Source of the DNA: Candidatus Omnitrophota bacterium
GTDB lineage: Bacteria > Hinthialibacterota > Hinthialibacteria > Hinthialibacterales > Hinthialibacteraceae
Assembly: GCA_040755155.1 (NCBI GenBank)
Contig: JBFMBP010000101.1
Span: 1-38,475, forward strand
Direction: 5' to 3'
Length of the DNA: 38,475 nt
The notes beneath the pieces were generated by a model, which had not been told where the DNA came from, did no database searches, and saw nothing but the letters and a program-made list of their open reading frames with translations. How positions within the stretch are numbered: the first letter of the stretch is position 1; every line of letters starts with the position of its first letter. Shown here in pieces: positions 1 through 8,984 of this stretch. Made by a program: the position numbers and the translations under genes.

Positions 1-104
1 TCGCCTATGGCCTCGCGGCCATCGGCGCATGACTCGGGGCCAGCGTGGTTCGCTACACCTTCACTGTACGGAACTTTCATCCGCTTCCTTACGCCAGTTT
101 TCAT
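1..104 (-). CDS. Partial ORF typical of the leader region of group II intron-type reverse transcriptase elements
   Basis: An open frame starts at 104 and leaves the window on the left without a stop, giving 34 residues. The translation contains VPYSEGVANHAGPES. From memory, this kind of peptide recurs in short hypothetical ORFs just upstream of bacterial group II intron reverse transcriptase/maturase genes. A purine-rich AAGGGG lies upstream of the ATG. The peptide may not be a real protein, because in such elements it probably reflects conserved intron RNA sequence. The element would lie immediately downstream of the M61 peptidase gene. No reverse transcriptase domain is visible, because the window ends here. 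The call rests on recalled resemblance only. Confidence 0.4.
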   Translation of the reverse strand, partial: MKTGVRKRMKVPYSEGVANHAGPESCADGREAIG

Positions 105-144
105 CGGCGCTTTCCCCTTGCCACCCTCATATGCCGCTTGCGTT

Positions 145-1995
145 TCAATCCGATTTACGATCTTTATCGCCGAGCCATTGGCGAAGGATTCTTTTTTGCA
201 GGGGAGAAGATTTTTCCATTTCGCTGATTTGATAATCGACTTCGTTCCATCCATTCTGCAACCGTAATTTCTTTTCCAATAAGCGGTCGTCACGCAAGAG
301 CGTTACGAGGATTTCTTCATCGATGGCGCGGCGGCGCAGAACGTCTTTATAATCATTGAACAAGACGCGCTCGCCGTCGAAGGCGATCAAAACGTCATGG
401 CGCGTCAATCCTGCCTGGTGAGCGGGAGATTCGTAATCGACGCCGTCGATGCGCGGCTGGCCGCCGGGACCGTAAGCGAGATGAAGGCCGGCGTAGGGAG
501 TTGGATCATTCTCTTCTTTGGGCGACAGTTGCACGCCTGCATAGGCAAGGTAATCGTTGAAGGGGATATCGCCGGGGGAAGCGATTAATTTATCGTAAAA
601 CTCGCTCCAACTATCGCCGGTTACATCCGCCAACGCCTGCAAGACATCCTGCGTCGTATAACCCCGGCCTGGAAGATAATAACTTTCCGCCGGAGCGTCC
701 ACATAGAAACGATTGTACAACAGCTGCATAAAATCTTCGAACGACTTTCGATTGCGCGTACGCTGGCGGATTTCCATATCCATACATAAGCCGATCAATT
801 CGCCCTTCGTATAATAGCTGACCCAGACATTATCCCAATCGCTTTCGCCGAAACTGGTTCCTTTGTCTTGCAGCCAGGCGTCGAAACTGCTTTGCTCGGC
901 GCTGCGTTGAAAAATGCCGGGCGTGGCGCGGAATTGGCGGATATCGTCGGCGAAGCGGTTGTAGAATTTTTCTTTATCCCATAAACCCGCCCGTATCATG
1001 ATGAGATTGGCCAGATAACTTGTGCACCCTTCCGCCAGCCATAAGAGAGGCGTATAGACTTCCTGCGTATAATCGAAGGGACCGAGGTCTTGGGGACGCA
1101 GGCGCTTGACGTTCCAAGCGTGAACAAGTTCGTGCGCGGCGATCCAGTAGGTTAAATCCATGGCGTCGCCGGAATCGCTCAAGTCGTGGTTGCGGGTAAT
1201 CTGGCAGGCGTCGAGATGCTCCATTCCGGCAGTGTTGCGGGAGTCGGGGAGGAAATGGAAGAAAAAGGTATAGCGATCCTGCGGGATGGCGCCAAGCATG
1301 GCGACGGCGGTTTCTTGCAAACGGCGGATTTTATCCACGAAAGCGGGGATATGGCGGCGGTCGCCGTTATTAAGCAGGCTGACGCGATAGACGGTTCGCC
1401 CGATCTTGAATTCCTCCACAAAAAAAAGCCCCAACTGGACGAGATGATCGATCATGAGATCGTAGTTGGGAAAAGCGAATTGCGTCTGTCCCAAATCGCC
1501 CGCGCTGGAGAGGATCATCCAGCCATCGGGCTTCTCGATGGTCAGAGAAACGGGATTGTCCTTATGTCCGACGGCGTACATATAGAGGCTGGCGCCGTCG
1601 AGGAAGGCGTGGAAATCGTTGAGTTGGGAATAGGCGCCGTCGAGGTTGTCGGCGTAGACCTTATAGGAAACCTCGATCGATGGAACGCCCTTTGTCTCAA
1701 TGCGCCAAGTTTGCTTGTCGATCTTTTTTACGGGCAAAGGCTCGCTGGTGCGGGCGGAAAAGTCGCGGACATTGCGCGAGAAATTGCGGATGGAATAACG
1801 TCCCGGCGACCAGGCGGGCATTTGCAGATCCACGGTCTCCTGGCCGAGACCGTCCAGATGGAGGCGCAAGTTGAAGTAATGATCCCAGGGACGAGGCATA
1901 GAGATGGAATAACGAATCTCCAAGGCGCTGCAAGACGAAGATGGAAACCAAATCATCAAGGTAAAAAAAACGAATTTGCGAAATGAAGCAAACAT
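145..1995 (-). CDS. M61 family (glycyl aminopeptidase-like) metallopeptidase with C-terminal PDZ domain
   Basis: A zinc peptidase of 616 residues, probably exported. The first 24 residues form a hydrophobic signal-like segment ending near CSA. An N-terminal beta domain (about 25-190) precedes a thermolysin-like domain with the zinc motif HELVH at 288-292; the downstream WLAEG supplies the probable third ligand, E322. The last 120 residues form a PDZ domain (about 497-590) with an APxxAGL-like element (SPAHQAGL). This order and length match M61 peptidases. The start at 1995 follows a GGAGG six bases upstream. The gene lies 14 bp after the DsrE-like gene and is probably cotranscribed with it. 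Substrate unknown. Confidence 0.9.
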   Translation of the reverse strand: MFASFRKFVFFTLMIWFPSSSCSALEIRYSISMPRPWDHYFNLRLHLDGLGQETVDLQMPAWSPGRYSIRNFSRNVRDFSARTSEPLPVKKIDKQTWRIETKGVPSIEVSYKVYADNLDGAYSQLNDFHAFLDGASLYMYAVGHKDNPVSLTIEKPDGWMILSSAGDLGQTQFAFPNYDLMIDHLVQLGLFFVEEFKIGRTVYRVSLLNNGDRRHIPAFVDKIRRLQETAVAMLGAIPQDRYTFFFHFLPDSRNTAGMEHLDACQITRNHDLSDSGDAMDLTYWIAAHELVHAWNVKRLRPQDLGPFDYTQEVYTPLLWLAEGCTSYLANLIMIRAGLWDKEKFYNRFADDIRQFRATPGIFQRSAEQSSFDAWLQDKGTSFGESDWDNVWVSYYTKGELIGLCMDMEIRQRTRNRKSFEDFMQLLYNRFYVDAPAESYYLPGRGYTTQDVLQALADVTGDSWSEFYDKLIASPGDIPFNDYLAYAGVQLSPKEENDPTPYAGLHLAYGPGGQPRIDGVDYESPAHQAGLTRHDVLIAFDGERVLFNDYKDVLRRRAIDEEILVTLLRDDRLLEKKLRLQNGWNEVDYQISEMEKSSPLQKRILRQWLGDKDRKSD

Positions 1996-2009
1996 GATCG
2001 TCCTCCAAC

Positions 2010-2348
2010 TTAGAACGTCAGTACTTTCCTATCGCTTTGCAAAATCTCCGTCAGAGGTTTGCCCATGCCTTTGACTTCAATGCCGAGAGAACGGAGTTTT
2101 TCCGTAACGCCGTAGGAATCGGCGCAATCGATGCAGGCCTTCAGGACGACGCCATCTTCCTTCATGGCCTTGAGCTTCTTTTGCAGCGGTAGATCCTCGC
2201 TTAACAGCTTGGCCGACGGTCCCCATATTACAAGCAGCACTTCGTCGAACCATTCGTTTCTCTTCGCGTTATGGGCGTACATAAAACATACGCGATGGGC
2301 GACGTCGGGATCGCCGCTGCTCCAAATTATCGCTAAACGTTTCCGCAT
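2010..2348 (-). CDS. DsrE/DsrF-like family protein
   Basis: A small cytoplasmic protein of 112 residues resembling the DsrE/DsrF/peroxiredoxin-like fold. It has a beta strand (RLAIIWSS), an alternating alpha/beta pattern and a CIDC pair near the middle (ACIDCADSYG) followed by LGIEVKGMGKPL, which is common in this family. DsrE-type proteins carry or relay sulfur through cysteines; whether this one does is inferred only from the CxxC. I chose the ATG at 2348 over the upstream one at 2384 because AAGGAG lies just before it. It is followed by the M61 peptidase 14 bp later, so the two probably form an operon. The functional link between them is unclear. Confidence 0.75.
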   Translation of the reverse strand: MRKRLAIIWSSGDPDVAHRVCFMYAHNAKRNEWFDEVLLVIWGPSAKLLSEDLPLQKKLKAMKEDGVVLKACIDCADSYGVTEKLRSLGIEVKGMGKPLTEILQSDRKVLTF

Positions 2349-2510
2349 CACTTTCTCCTTGATGATGAAATCCATTGGAATCATAGAAAAATCCTATTCA
2401 AAATACTATTCTTATACTCAATTAACAATGTTTCGACACATATAGACTAGACGCATTACATATCATATCGCGGATTTGGACGAAACTCTGATATGGGAGA
2501 AATAACCGAT

Positions 2511-4994
2511 ATGAATAAAATCCATTTGATCTGCAATGCGCATATCGATCCGGTTTGGTTATGGGAGTGGGAGGAAGGAGCGGCGGCGGCTTTGGCGACG
2601 TTCCGGGCGGCGACGGATTTATGCGAGGAATTCGAGGGATTCGTCTTCAATCACAACGAAGCGCTTCTCTATCAATGGGTGGAAGAATTCGATCCCGATC
2701 TGTTTCAGCGCATTCGCATTTTGATAGAAGCCGGAAAATGGCGCATCATGGGCGGGTGGTTTTTGCAGCCCGACTGCAATATGCCCAGCGGAGAATCGTT
2801 GATACGCCAAATCGAACGCGGACGAAGATATTTCCGTTCGCGCTTCGACGCCGCTCCGACGACGGCGATCAATTTCGATCCCTTCGGACACAGCCGGGGA
2901 TTGGTGCAGATTCTCGTCAAATCCGGCTACGATTCCTATCTTTTCTGCCGTCCATCCGCGAAAGAATGCGATTTGCCCGCCGACGATTTTCTATGGACGG
3001 GTTTCGACGGTTCGGCCATCCTAGCCCATCGCGCTCCCGGCCATTACAACACCAACCTAGGCCAAGCGCGGAGCAAAGTCGAACAATGGATGGCGAATCA
3101 TCCCCTCCAACCGCTGAGCCTGGTCCTTTGGGGCGTGGGGAATCATGGGGGCGGGCCTTCCCGCAAGGATTTACGGGAGTTGGAAGAGTTGATGAAGCAG
3201 AGCGGAGAATGGGAAATCGTTCATTCAACGCCCGAAAATTATTTCCAGGATTTGAAAGCCTCCCGCGCCTCTCTTCCCCGTTGCGAAAAGAGCATCAATC
3301 CCTTTTCTCCCGGCTGCTACACAACGCAAATCCGGGTCAAACAGAAACACCGCCTTTTGGAAAACGAACTTTACTCCGCGGAAAAAATGCTGTCTCACGC
3401 CGCTATTCAAGTACTTCTGGATTATCCGCAGAAAGAGTTGGAAGAGGCGGAGCGCGATCTGTTGGCGTCCGAATTTCACGATATTCTGCCTGGTTCCAGC
3501 ATTCAGCCTGTGGAGGAGTATGCGCTGCGCCTGATGGATCATGGATTGGAGATTCTATCGCGTTTGAAGACGCGAGCGTTTTTCGCACTTGCTCAATATC
3601 AAGAGAAAGCGAAGGAAGGCGAATATCCTATTTTGATATACAATCCCCATCCCTATCCAGTTTCTTATACCATCGAGTGCGAATTTCAGATGGCGGATTG
3701 GAATCGCAGCGATTCATTTCAATATCCCATTATTTATTCGCAAGGGAAGCGGATTCCATGCCAACTGGAGAAAGAGCAATGCCATATCCATGTCGAATGG
3801 CGCAAGCGCGCCGTTTTTCGCGCGGAATTGTCGCCCAGCAGCATGAATCGCTTCAATTGCTTATTGGAAGACCGTTCCAGCAAGCCGGAAATCCGTTTGC
3901 AGGAAGTGGATGGAAAACTTACCTTCCATTCAGATCGATTGGAAGCCGTTATCAATACCCGAACCGGCCTGATGGATTCCTATCGCATAGATGGAGTGGA
4001 ATATCTAAAACCGTACGCCTTTCTGCCGCGAGTCATGGAAGACGACGGCGATTCGTGGGGGATTCATGTACGGAGTTTTCCCCGGAAAGCGGGAGTTTTC
4101 CAATTGATGGCGCCGGAAGAGTGCGCTCGTTTTTTGGGGATCGAGAATGACAGATTGAATCCGGTTCGGGTTATCGAAGACGGAGAGGTTCGGACGGTGG
4201 CGGAAGCCGTTTTCGCATACGGACGCTCGGCGTTAGTTCTGACGTATAAATTGCCCAAGCAGGGCGTGGAATTGGAAGTGGAGGCGCGGGTTTTTTGGTA
4301 CGAAAAAAACCGTCTCTTGAAACTGTCGATTCCTACGGCTTTCGAAACGGATAGCTACTTCGGCCAAACCGTTTATGGAACGCTGGAGTTTGCCTGCGAT
4401 GGCGACGAAGCCGCAGCGCAAAAATGGACGGCGGCGGTCTCGCGGCGGCAAGGAAGGGCGCTGACGTGCATTAACGACGGCGTCTACGGCTCCGATTTCC
4501 GAGAGGGCGAGATGAGGCTCTCGCTGTTGCGGTCGCCCGGCTACGCCTCGGCCAATTTTTTTAATGAGGAGCCGATCCTTCCGCAAAACCGTTTCGCGCC
4601 GCGAACCGATCAGGGGGAACGCTGGTTTCGATTTTGGATTACGGGAGGCGAGTTGAAGGAACGCATGGATAACATCGACCGGGAAGCGCTGGTTCATAAC
4701 GAAAAACCATCGATTCTCCCCTGTTTTCCAATCGGAGAGGGCGAAAGACGCCAACCTTTCATCCTCATCGAAGGCGGAGCGGCGCTGGCGGCTGCTTTTA
4801 AAAAATCAAAGAATTCCGAGGATTATATTCTTCGCTGCTTCAATCCTACGGCGAAGGAACGGAAGGTTACACTGCATTTTCCCAAGATGGGAATCGCGGA
4901 ATTCGTCCATTTTCAATCCTTCGAAATTAAAACCTTCAAACTGAATCCCGTGGCGGAAACCCTTCGCGAGATGGATCGTCTCATTGAAGTTTAA
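2511..4994 (+). CDS. Glycoside hydrolase family 38 alpha-mannosidase
   Basis: An enzyme of 827 residues that should cleave alpha-mannosyl linkages with a catalytic zinc. The N-terminus reads HLICNAHIDPVWLW, with the family's zinc-binding His11 and Asp13. FDPFGHS contains the likely nucleophile Asp123, and EFHDILPGSS carries the later zinc-ligand histidine. A central helical domain and a long beta-rich C-terminal half follow, as in GH38. No signal peptide is visible, so it is probably cytoplasmic. I prefer the ATG at 2511, which has GGGAG 12 bases upstream, over the one at 2493, which has none. It is transcribed alone, divergently from the DsrE-like gene. The mannoside substrate is not evident from the neighbours. 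Confidence 0.92.
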   Translation: MNKIHLICNAHIDPVWLWEWEEGAAAALATFRAATDLCEEFEGFVFNHNEALLYQWVEEFDPDLFQRIRILIEAGKWRIMGGWFLQPDCNMPSGESLIRQIERGRRYFRSRFDAAPTTAINFDPFGHSRGLVQILVKSGYDSYLFCRPSAKECDLPADDFLWTGFDGSAILAHRAPGHYNTNLGQARSKVEQWMANHPLQPLSLVLWGVGNHGGGPSRKDLRELEELMKQSGEWEIVHSTPENYFQDLKASRASLPRCEKSINPFSPGCYTTQIRVKQKHRLLENELYSAEKMLSHAAIQVLLDYPQKELEEAERDLLASEFHDILPGSSIQPVEEYALRLMDHGLEILSRLKTRAFFALAQYQEKAKEGEYPILIYNPHPYPVSYTIECEFQMADWNRSDSFQYPIIYSQGKRIPCQLEKEQCHIHVEWRKRAVFRAELSPSSMNRFNCLLEDRSSKPEIRLQEVDGKLTFHSDRLEAVINTRTGLMDSYRIDGVEYLKPYAFLPRVMEDDGDSWGIHVRSFPRKAGVFQLMAPEECARFLGIENDRLNPVRVIEDGEVRTVAEAVFAYGRSALVLTYKLPKQGVELEVEARVFWYEKNRLLKLSIPTAFETDSYFGQTVYGTLEFACDGDEAAAQKWTAAVSRRQGRALTCINDGVYGSDFREGEMRLSLLRSPGYASANFFNEEPILPQNRFAPRTDQGERWFRFWITGGELKERMDNIDREALVHNEKPSILPCFPIGEGERRQPFILIEGGAALAAAFKKSKNSEDYILRCFNPTAKERKVTLHFPKMGIAEFVHFQSFEIKTFKLNPVAETLREMDRLIEV

Positions 4995-5284
4995 TACTCG
5001 ACGACATTTCATTTTCCGAATCGTTCAAGAGCAGAAATAGCCTTGCCTTTACCGACCAGCCAGCGGGAGTCGCCGATGCGGCAGAATGGAAAAAACTCAT
5101 TCGGTAGGCGAGGACTTGAAATCAGGCGCTTTGTTGAGATATAAGTAAAGTAATAGCGAAGTATTCATTTCATTGGGGAGGAACATGTTTTGCGCCCCTT
5201 TTTCTAGCTTGGAGGAGAAAAGGCATTCGAAGGGCGGATAAATTTGTTTTACCATACGAATAACGCCGGAAGTTAGAGACGAAG

Positions 5285-6355
5285 ATGATAATTCGAAATC
5301 ATTCGATCATCGTTCCTCAACAAAGATTGGAAGAGGATTCTCAGTTTCCCATCCTCGACTTGGAAGCCATCGTCAATCCCACACTAACATTATGCAAGAT
5401 TCGCGATATGTTCCGGCAAACAACGAGTTTGGATTTATTTCTCTTTTTTCAGAATCAACCGATGGGAAAATGGAGAGAGGAGCCTTTTTCCCAATCGATC
5501 CGCTTGCCCCGATATTGTCAACTTATCAGAAGCCACCCGATCGGATTGGCGCGATGCCTGTATTCTCATCAAATCATGACGAAAAAAGCCGTCGAAAGCC
5601 ATCGACCGGTATGTCAGCGGTGTCATGCAGGACTCGCAACGATTCACTTTCCCGTAAGTATCGTCGATATAGGTTCGGGCGATCTGCAGACCGTCTGCGC
5701 ACTCCACCGCGGAGACCGCAGCGATCGTCTCTCCCAAATCCAGAATAAAATATCCGAATTGGATATCCCGCAAAAAGAAATCGTCCGATCGTTGGAGGAA
5801 TTGCAGATTTTATCGAAAGCCAAAGAACATCGCATCATTGGATGGCTGGAACTCATCGCCGATTATTTATCGGAAAGAACCACCGGTTCGCTTTGCGAAA
5901 AGAACGGCAGAATAAATCCCCCGAACGAAAACCGGGATTGTCCGCCGATCGAACATAAGATACGCCATGAAATCGGACGTTCGCTGTCTCTGCCTTCCTG
6001 GCGGTCGCAGCGTTGTTCCGGCGTTACCGGTTTGTTGGCCGAACAAGTGATCGCTTTCGTCTATCAAAACATCCACTTGCCATTATCGACGCAGATCGTT
6101 GCGCAAGCGTTAGGCTTCGATCCCACGTATTTCGCCAAGGCGTTCAAACAATACGCCCGCGAATCCTTAACAACCAACATCAAGCGCATAAGGCTGTCCC
6201 ATGCCCAGAAATGGCTGAAAGATCCCTACCTCTCCATCCAGGAAGTCGCGAATCGCACCGGCTTCGCCGACGCCTCGTATTTCACTCGCGTTTTCCGCAA
6301 CGCTTTCGGCGTTACGCCCACGCAATACCGCGAACTCTCCAACCGGTCTATCTGA
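5285..6355 (+). CDS. AraC-family transcriptional regulator with PocR-type sensory domain
   Basis: A regulator of 356 residues. Residues 31-190 resemble the PocR ligand-binding domain. They include a cysteine set (C78, C91, C110, C113 with H114, in PVCQRCHAG) that may bind a metal or report redox state. Residues 250-350 form the double helix-turn-helix AraC DNA-binding domain, ending with the typical GFADASYFTRVFRNAFGVTPTQYR. The ATG at 5285 has only a weak purine stretch upstream. It lies 150 bp upstream of the cytochrome b/Fe-S/kinase module on the same strand and may control it, though this is inference from position. The 290 bp before it show no clear structure. PocR domains occur with alkyl-glycol or anaerobic metabolism in other bacteria; the ligand here is unknown. 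Confidence 0.88.
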   Translation: MIIRNHSIIVPQQRLEEDSQFPILDLEAIVNPTLTLCKIRDMFRQTTSLDLFLFFQNQPMGKWREEPFSQSIRLPRYCQLIRSHPIGLARCLYSHQIMTKKAVESHRPVCQRCHAGLATIHFPVSIVDIGSGDLQTVCALHRGDRSDRLSQIQNKISELDIPQKEIVRSLEELQILSKAKEHRIIGWLELIADYLSERTTGSLCEKNGRINPPNENRDCPPIEHKIRHEIGRSLSLPSWRSQRCSGVTGLLAEQVIAFVYQNIHLPLSTQIVAQALGFDPTYFAKAFKQYARESLTTNIKRIRLSHAQKWLKDPYLSIQEVANRTGFADASYFTRVFRNAFGVTPTQYRELSNRSI

Positions 6356-6505
6356 TCGTTCCATTCCAAAAAAGTCCGTTTTTTCCAGAAAGTACCAGAT
6401 TTCTCCAATTTTTCGGATTGAAGGGCCTATCTATCTCTGCTTGAGTATTACAAGAGAAATTCAACGCGACATGCGCATTCGATCGCACGGGCAGGAGAAA
6501 ACACG

Positions 6506-7201
6506 ATGAGTTACGAATCTTTAGTCGAATTTCTAAAAGATGAAGCGCAGATCGCCGCCTTATCGTTTATGGCCGTCATCTACGCCCTCAAGATTTGGGG
6601 AATCATGAAAAAAAATCCCATCCAAGACCGAACGCCGAACCATGGAAATCCCAAAGAGGGTGTCCGCTATTCCTTCACGGTCATCGCCATGCCCTGGGAA
6701 ATGCAAGTTTACCGCGACCATCCGATGAAATACATCGAGTTTACGATTTTTCATCTGGCCATTGCCGCCGCCATTGCTTCTACTTTTATCATCCCGTATT
6801 GGCCGGACGTCATGCTGAAATCCTGGATTATGCTTCCTTCTTTGCTTTTCATCGCGGCGGGATTTCTTTGCGGTTTGTTGCGATTGATAGCGCGTCTAAC
6901 ATCGCCGGCCATGAGAGCCTTCAGCGTTCCGGACGATTATTTTTCCATCATCCTTTTAAACGTCTATTTGATTTCGGCGATGATCGCCATTCCGAACAGC
7001 GCCGCCACGGCGACAGATCCCATGATATGGAGCATCGTTCTTTTTTTCGGCCTGACGGCGTTCTTTCTGATTTACGTTCCGTTCAGCAAAATTTCCCATT
7101 ACCTTCTTTGGCCCTTCAACCGCTATTACTTGGGGAAGCATTTCGGAAAACGGGGCGTATACCCCAAAAATTCCGCCGGTCTGCGAGCGGCGGATTTATG
7201 A
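6506..7201 (+). CDS. NarI/TmcC-like membrane cytochrome b subunit
   Basis: A membrane protein of 231 residues with about five transmembrane segments (roughly 15-33, 77-98, 104-127, 144-164 and 174-192). H83 (in IFHLAIA) and H198 (in KISHYLLWPFN) sit where NarI/DsrM/TmcC-type subunits place haem b ligands. The cytoplasmic C-terminal motif PFSKISHYLLWPF is typical of that superfamily. It should link the quinone pool with the cytoplasmic Fe-S partner encoded 31 bp downstream. A GGCAGGAG precedes the ATG. The gene order, with an HdrD/TmcB-like partner, recalls the tmc complex of sulfate reducers, but no TmcA cytochrome c is seen here. The haem ligands are assigned by eye. Confidence 0.72.
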   Translation: MSYESLVEFLKDEAQIAALSFMAVIYALKIWGIMKKNPIQDRTPNHGNPKEGVRYSFTVIAMPWEMQVYRDHPMKYIEFTIFHLAIAAAIASTFIIPYWPDVMLKSWIMLPSLLFIAAGFLCGLLRLIARLTSPAMRAFSVPDDYFSIILLNVYLISAMIAIPNSAATATDPMIWSIVLFFGLTAFFLIYVPFSKISHYLLWPFNRYYLGKHFGKRGVYPKNSAGLRAADL

Positions 7202-7232
7202 TGCGGATAGCGCGAAAAGGAGAACGACCAAT

Positions 7233-8984
7233 ATGCAAACCGCCGAACAATGCCAAAAATTATACGAAACGCTGGAAAAAAAGATCAACCGCAATTTCGC
7301 TCTGTCCGCCAGCGTATGCGTTCATTGCGGGATGTGCGCCGATAGTTGCCATTATTACGTTGCCACGAAAGATCCGAAAATGTCGCCCGCCTATAAGGCG
7401 GATAAGATTCGCAGTTTGTACAAATACCGCCACGATTGGCTAAGCCGAATCGCGCCGTTTTGGACCGGAGCGCGGACATTGAAAACGCCCGAGGAGCTGG
7501 AAGATCTGCACGATATCTGCTGGGGTTCCTGCACCATGTGCCGGCGGTGTACGATCAACTGTCCTATGGGCGTCGATATGGCATTGCTGATCCGATCCGG
7601 ACGCGCCATGCTCTTGGCGGCGGATTCGATTCCGGAAGGCGTCAAAGCCGTATGCAAAGATCAGTACGAAATCGGCAATCAGATGGGGATAACGCGCCAA
7701 GACTACCTGGAAACGATCGAGTGGCTCAGCGAAGAGCACGCTAACGACGTCGGCGATCCCCGGGCCGAAATCCCCCTCGACAAAAAGGGGGCGAATGTCA
7801 TGTACGTCGTCAATCCCCGCGAAGTGAAATATGCGCCGCTGACGCTGCTGGCGGCGGCGAAAATCATGTACGCCGCCGGCGAGAGTTGGACGATGCCGTC
7901 CGAAGGGTGGGACAATACCAATTTCGGCTTGTTCGCGGGAGACGATAAGTTGGGCGGCCTCATGGGCCAACGATTGTTCGAAAAAGCGCAGGAACTGGGC
8001 GTGAATAAAGTCGTCGTTTCCGAATGCGGCCACGGTTATCGCGCCACCCGCTGGGAAGCGCCGAATTGGGCGAAAATGGATCTCCATTTTCCCGTGGAAA
8101 GTTTTTTAGTTACCATGTCGAACTATCTCAGGGAAGGCCGCATCACCCTCGATCCATCCCGCAACAAGACGCGCGTAACCTACCATGATCCATGCAATTT
8201 GGGGCGCAGCGCGGGAATTACGGAAGAACCGCGCGCCTTGTTGAAGCGCTGCGTCGCCGATTTCGTCGAAATGCATCCCAATCGCGCCGACAATTGGTGT
8301 TGCAGCGGCGGAGGAGGCGCCATGTCGATGCCGGAATACAATAAAAGGCGGTTGGAAGCCGCTATTGTGAAGGCGGATCAAATCAGCGCGACGGGAGCAA
8401 AAATCGTCGCCACGGCATGCCACAACTGCATCGACGCCTTAGAAGATTTGATTCGGCGCTACAAACTCAACATGAAGACCGCCACCGTAGGAGAGCTCGT
8501 CGCCGAAGCGCTGATATGGCCTAAAGCGGCGGAAGAAGAAGAAATTTTCGCTATCGACGGCATCGAGCCCGTCAAACTCGCACCGGGCGAAAAACGAAAA
8601 AAAATCCTCGTCATCGACGACGAAGCCGATGTCCGCACCTATTTGACGACGCTTTTCGAAGATTTCGGATATGAAACCATCGAAGCCGCCGACGCGAATC
8701 AAGGCATGAGAATGGTCAAAGAATACCATCCCGATTTAATTACGCTCGATATCATCATGCCCAAAAAGACGGGCATAAAATTTTATTGGGAATTGCGAAA
8801 GGAAGAAAAGTTGACCGATATTCCCGTAATCATCGTTACGGGTTTCGGCGAACCGGAATTTCCCAATGTCAATTTCAAAAAATTCATAACGGAAAGAAAA
8901 GTCCCATCGCCGGAGGGGTATGTAGAGAAACCGATTCATCGAGCCGAATTGCTGAAAAAGGTGCATGATGTCCTCTACGTCTGA
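7233..8984 (+). CDS. HdrD/TmcB-like Fe-S/CCG-domain oxidoreductase fused to a response-regulator receiver domain
   Basis: A cytoplasmic protein of 583 residues. Two CxxCxxCxxxC motifs (C29/32/35/39 and C100/103/106/110) should bind two 4Fe-4S clusters. A CCG-type module follows: ECGHGYR at 264-270, HDPCNLGR at 319-325, CCSGGGG at 356-362 and ACHNC at 395-399. Such modules hold the noncubane cluster that reduces disulfides in HdrB/HdrD-like enzymes. After an acidic linker (431-455), residues 457-583 are a complete receiver domain with D462/D463, phospho-acceptor D506, T536 and K566. The fusion is continuous, with no stop or shift. The start has AAAGGAG 10 bases upstream. The downstream kinase gene overlaps by 20 bp. 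The receiver may gate electron transfer or report redox state; this is inference. Confidence 0.88.
   Translation: MQTAEQCQKLYETLEKKINRNFALSASVCVHCGMCADSCHYYVATKDPKMSPAYKADKIRSLYKYRHDWLSRIAPFWTGARTLKTPEELEDLHDICWGSCTMCRRCTINCPMGVDMALLIRSGRAMLLAADSIPEGVKAVCKDQYEIGNQMGITRQDYLETIEWLSEEHANDVGDPRAEIPLDKKGANVMYVVNPREVKYAPLTLLAAAKIMYAAGESWTMPSEGWDNTNFGLFAGDDKLGGLMGQRLFEKAQELGVNKVVVSECGHGYRATRWEAPNWAKMDLHFPVESFLVTMSNYLREGRITLDPSRNKTRVTYHDPCNLGRSAGITEEPRALLKRCVADFVEMHPNRADNWCCSGGGGAMSMPEYNKRRLEAAIVKADQISATGAKIVATACHNCIDALEDLIRRYKLNMKTATVGELVAEALIWPKAAEEEEIFAIDGIEPVKLAPGEKRKKILVIDDEADVRTYLTTLFEDFGYETIEAADANQGMRMVKEYHPDLITLDIIMPKKTGIKFYWELRKEEKLTDIPVIIVTGFGEPEFPNVNFKKFITERKVPSPEGYVEKPIHRAELLKKVHDVLYV

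Noticed and set aside
1186-1986. 266-residue plus-strand ORF
   Set aside because: Antisense shadow of the M61 peptidase gene, with low-complexity translation and no ribosome site.
2555-4150. 531-residue plus-strand ORF
   Set aside because: Alternate-frame shadow of the GH38 gene; arginine- and serine-rich with no domain.
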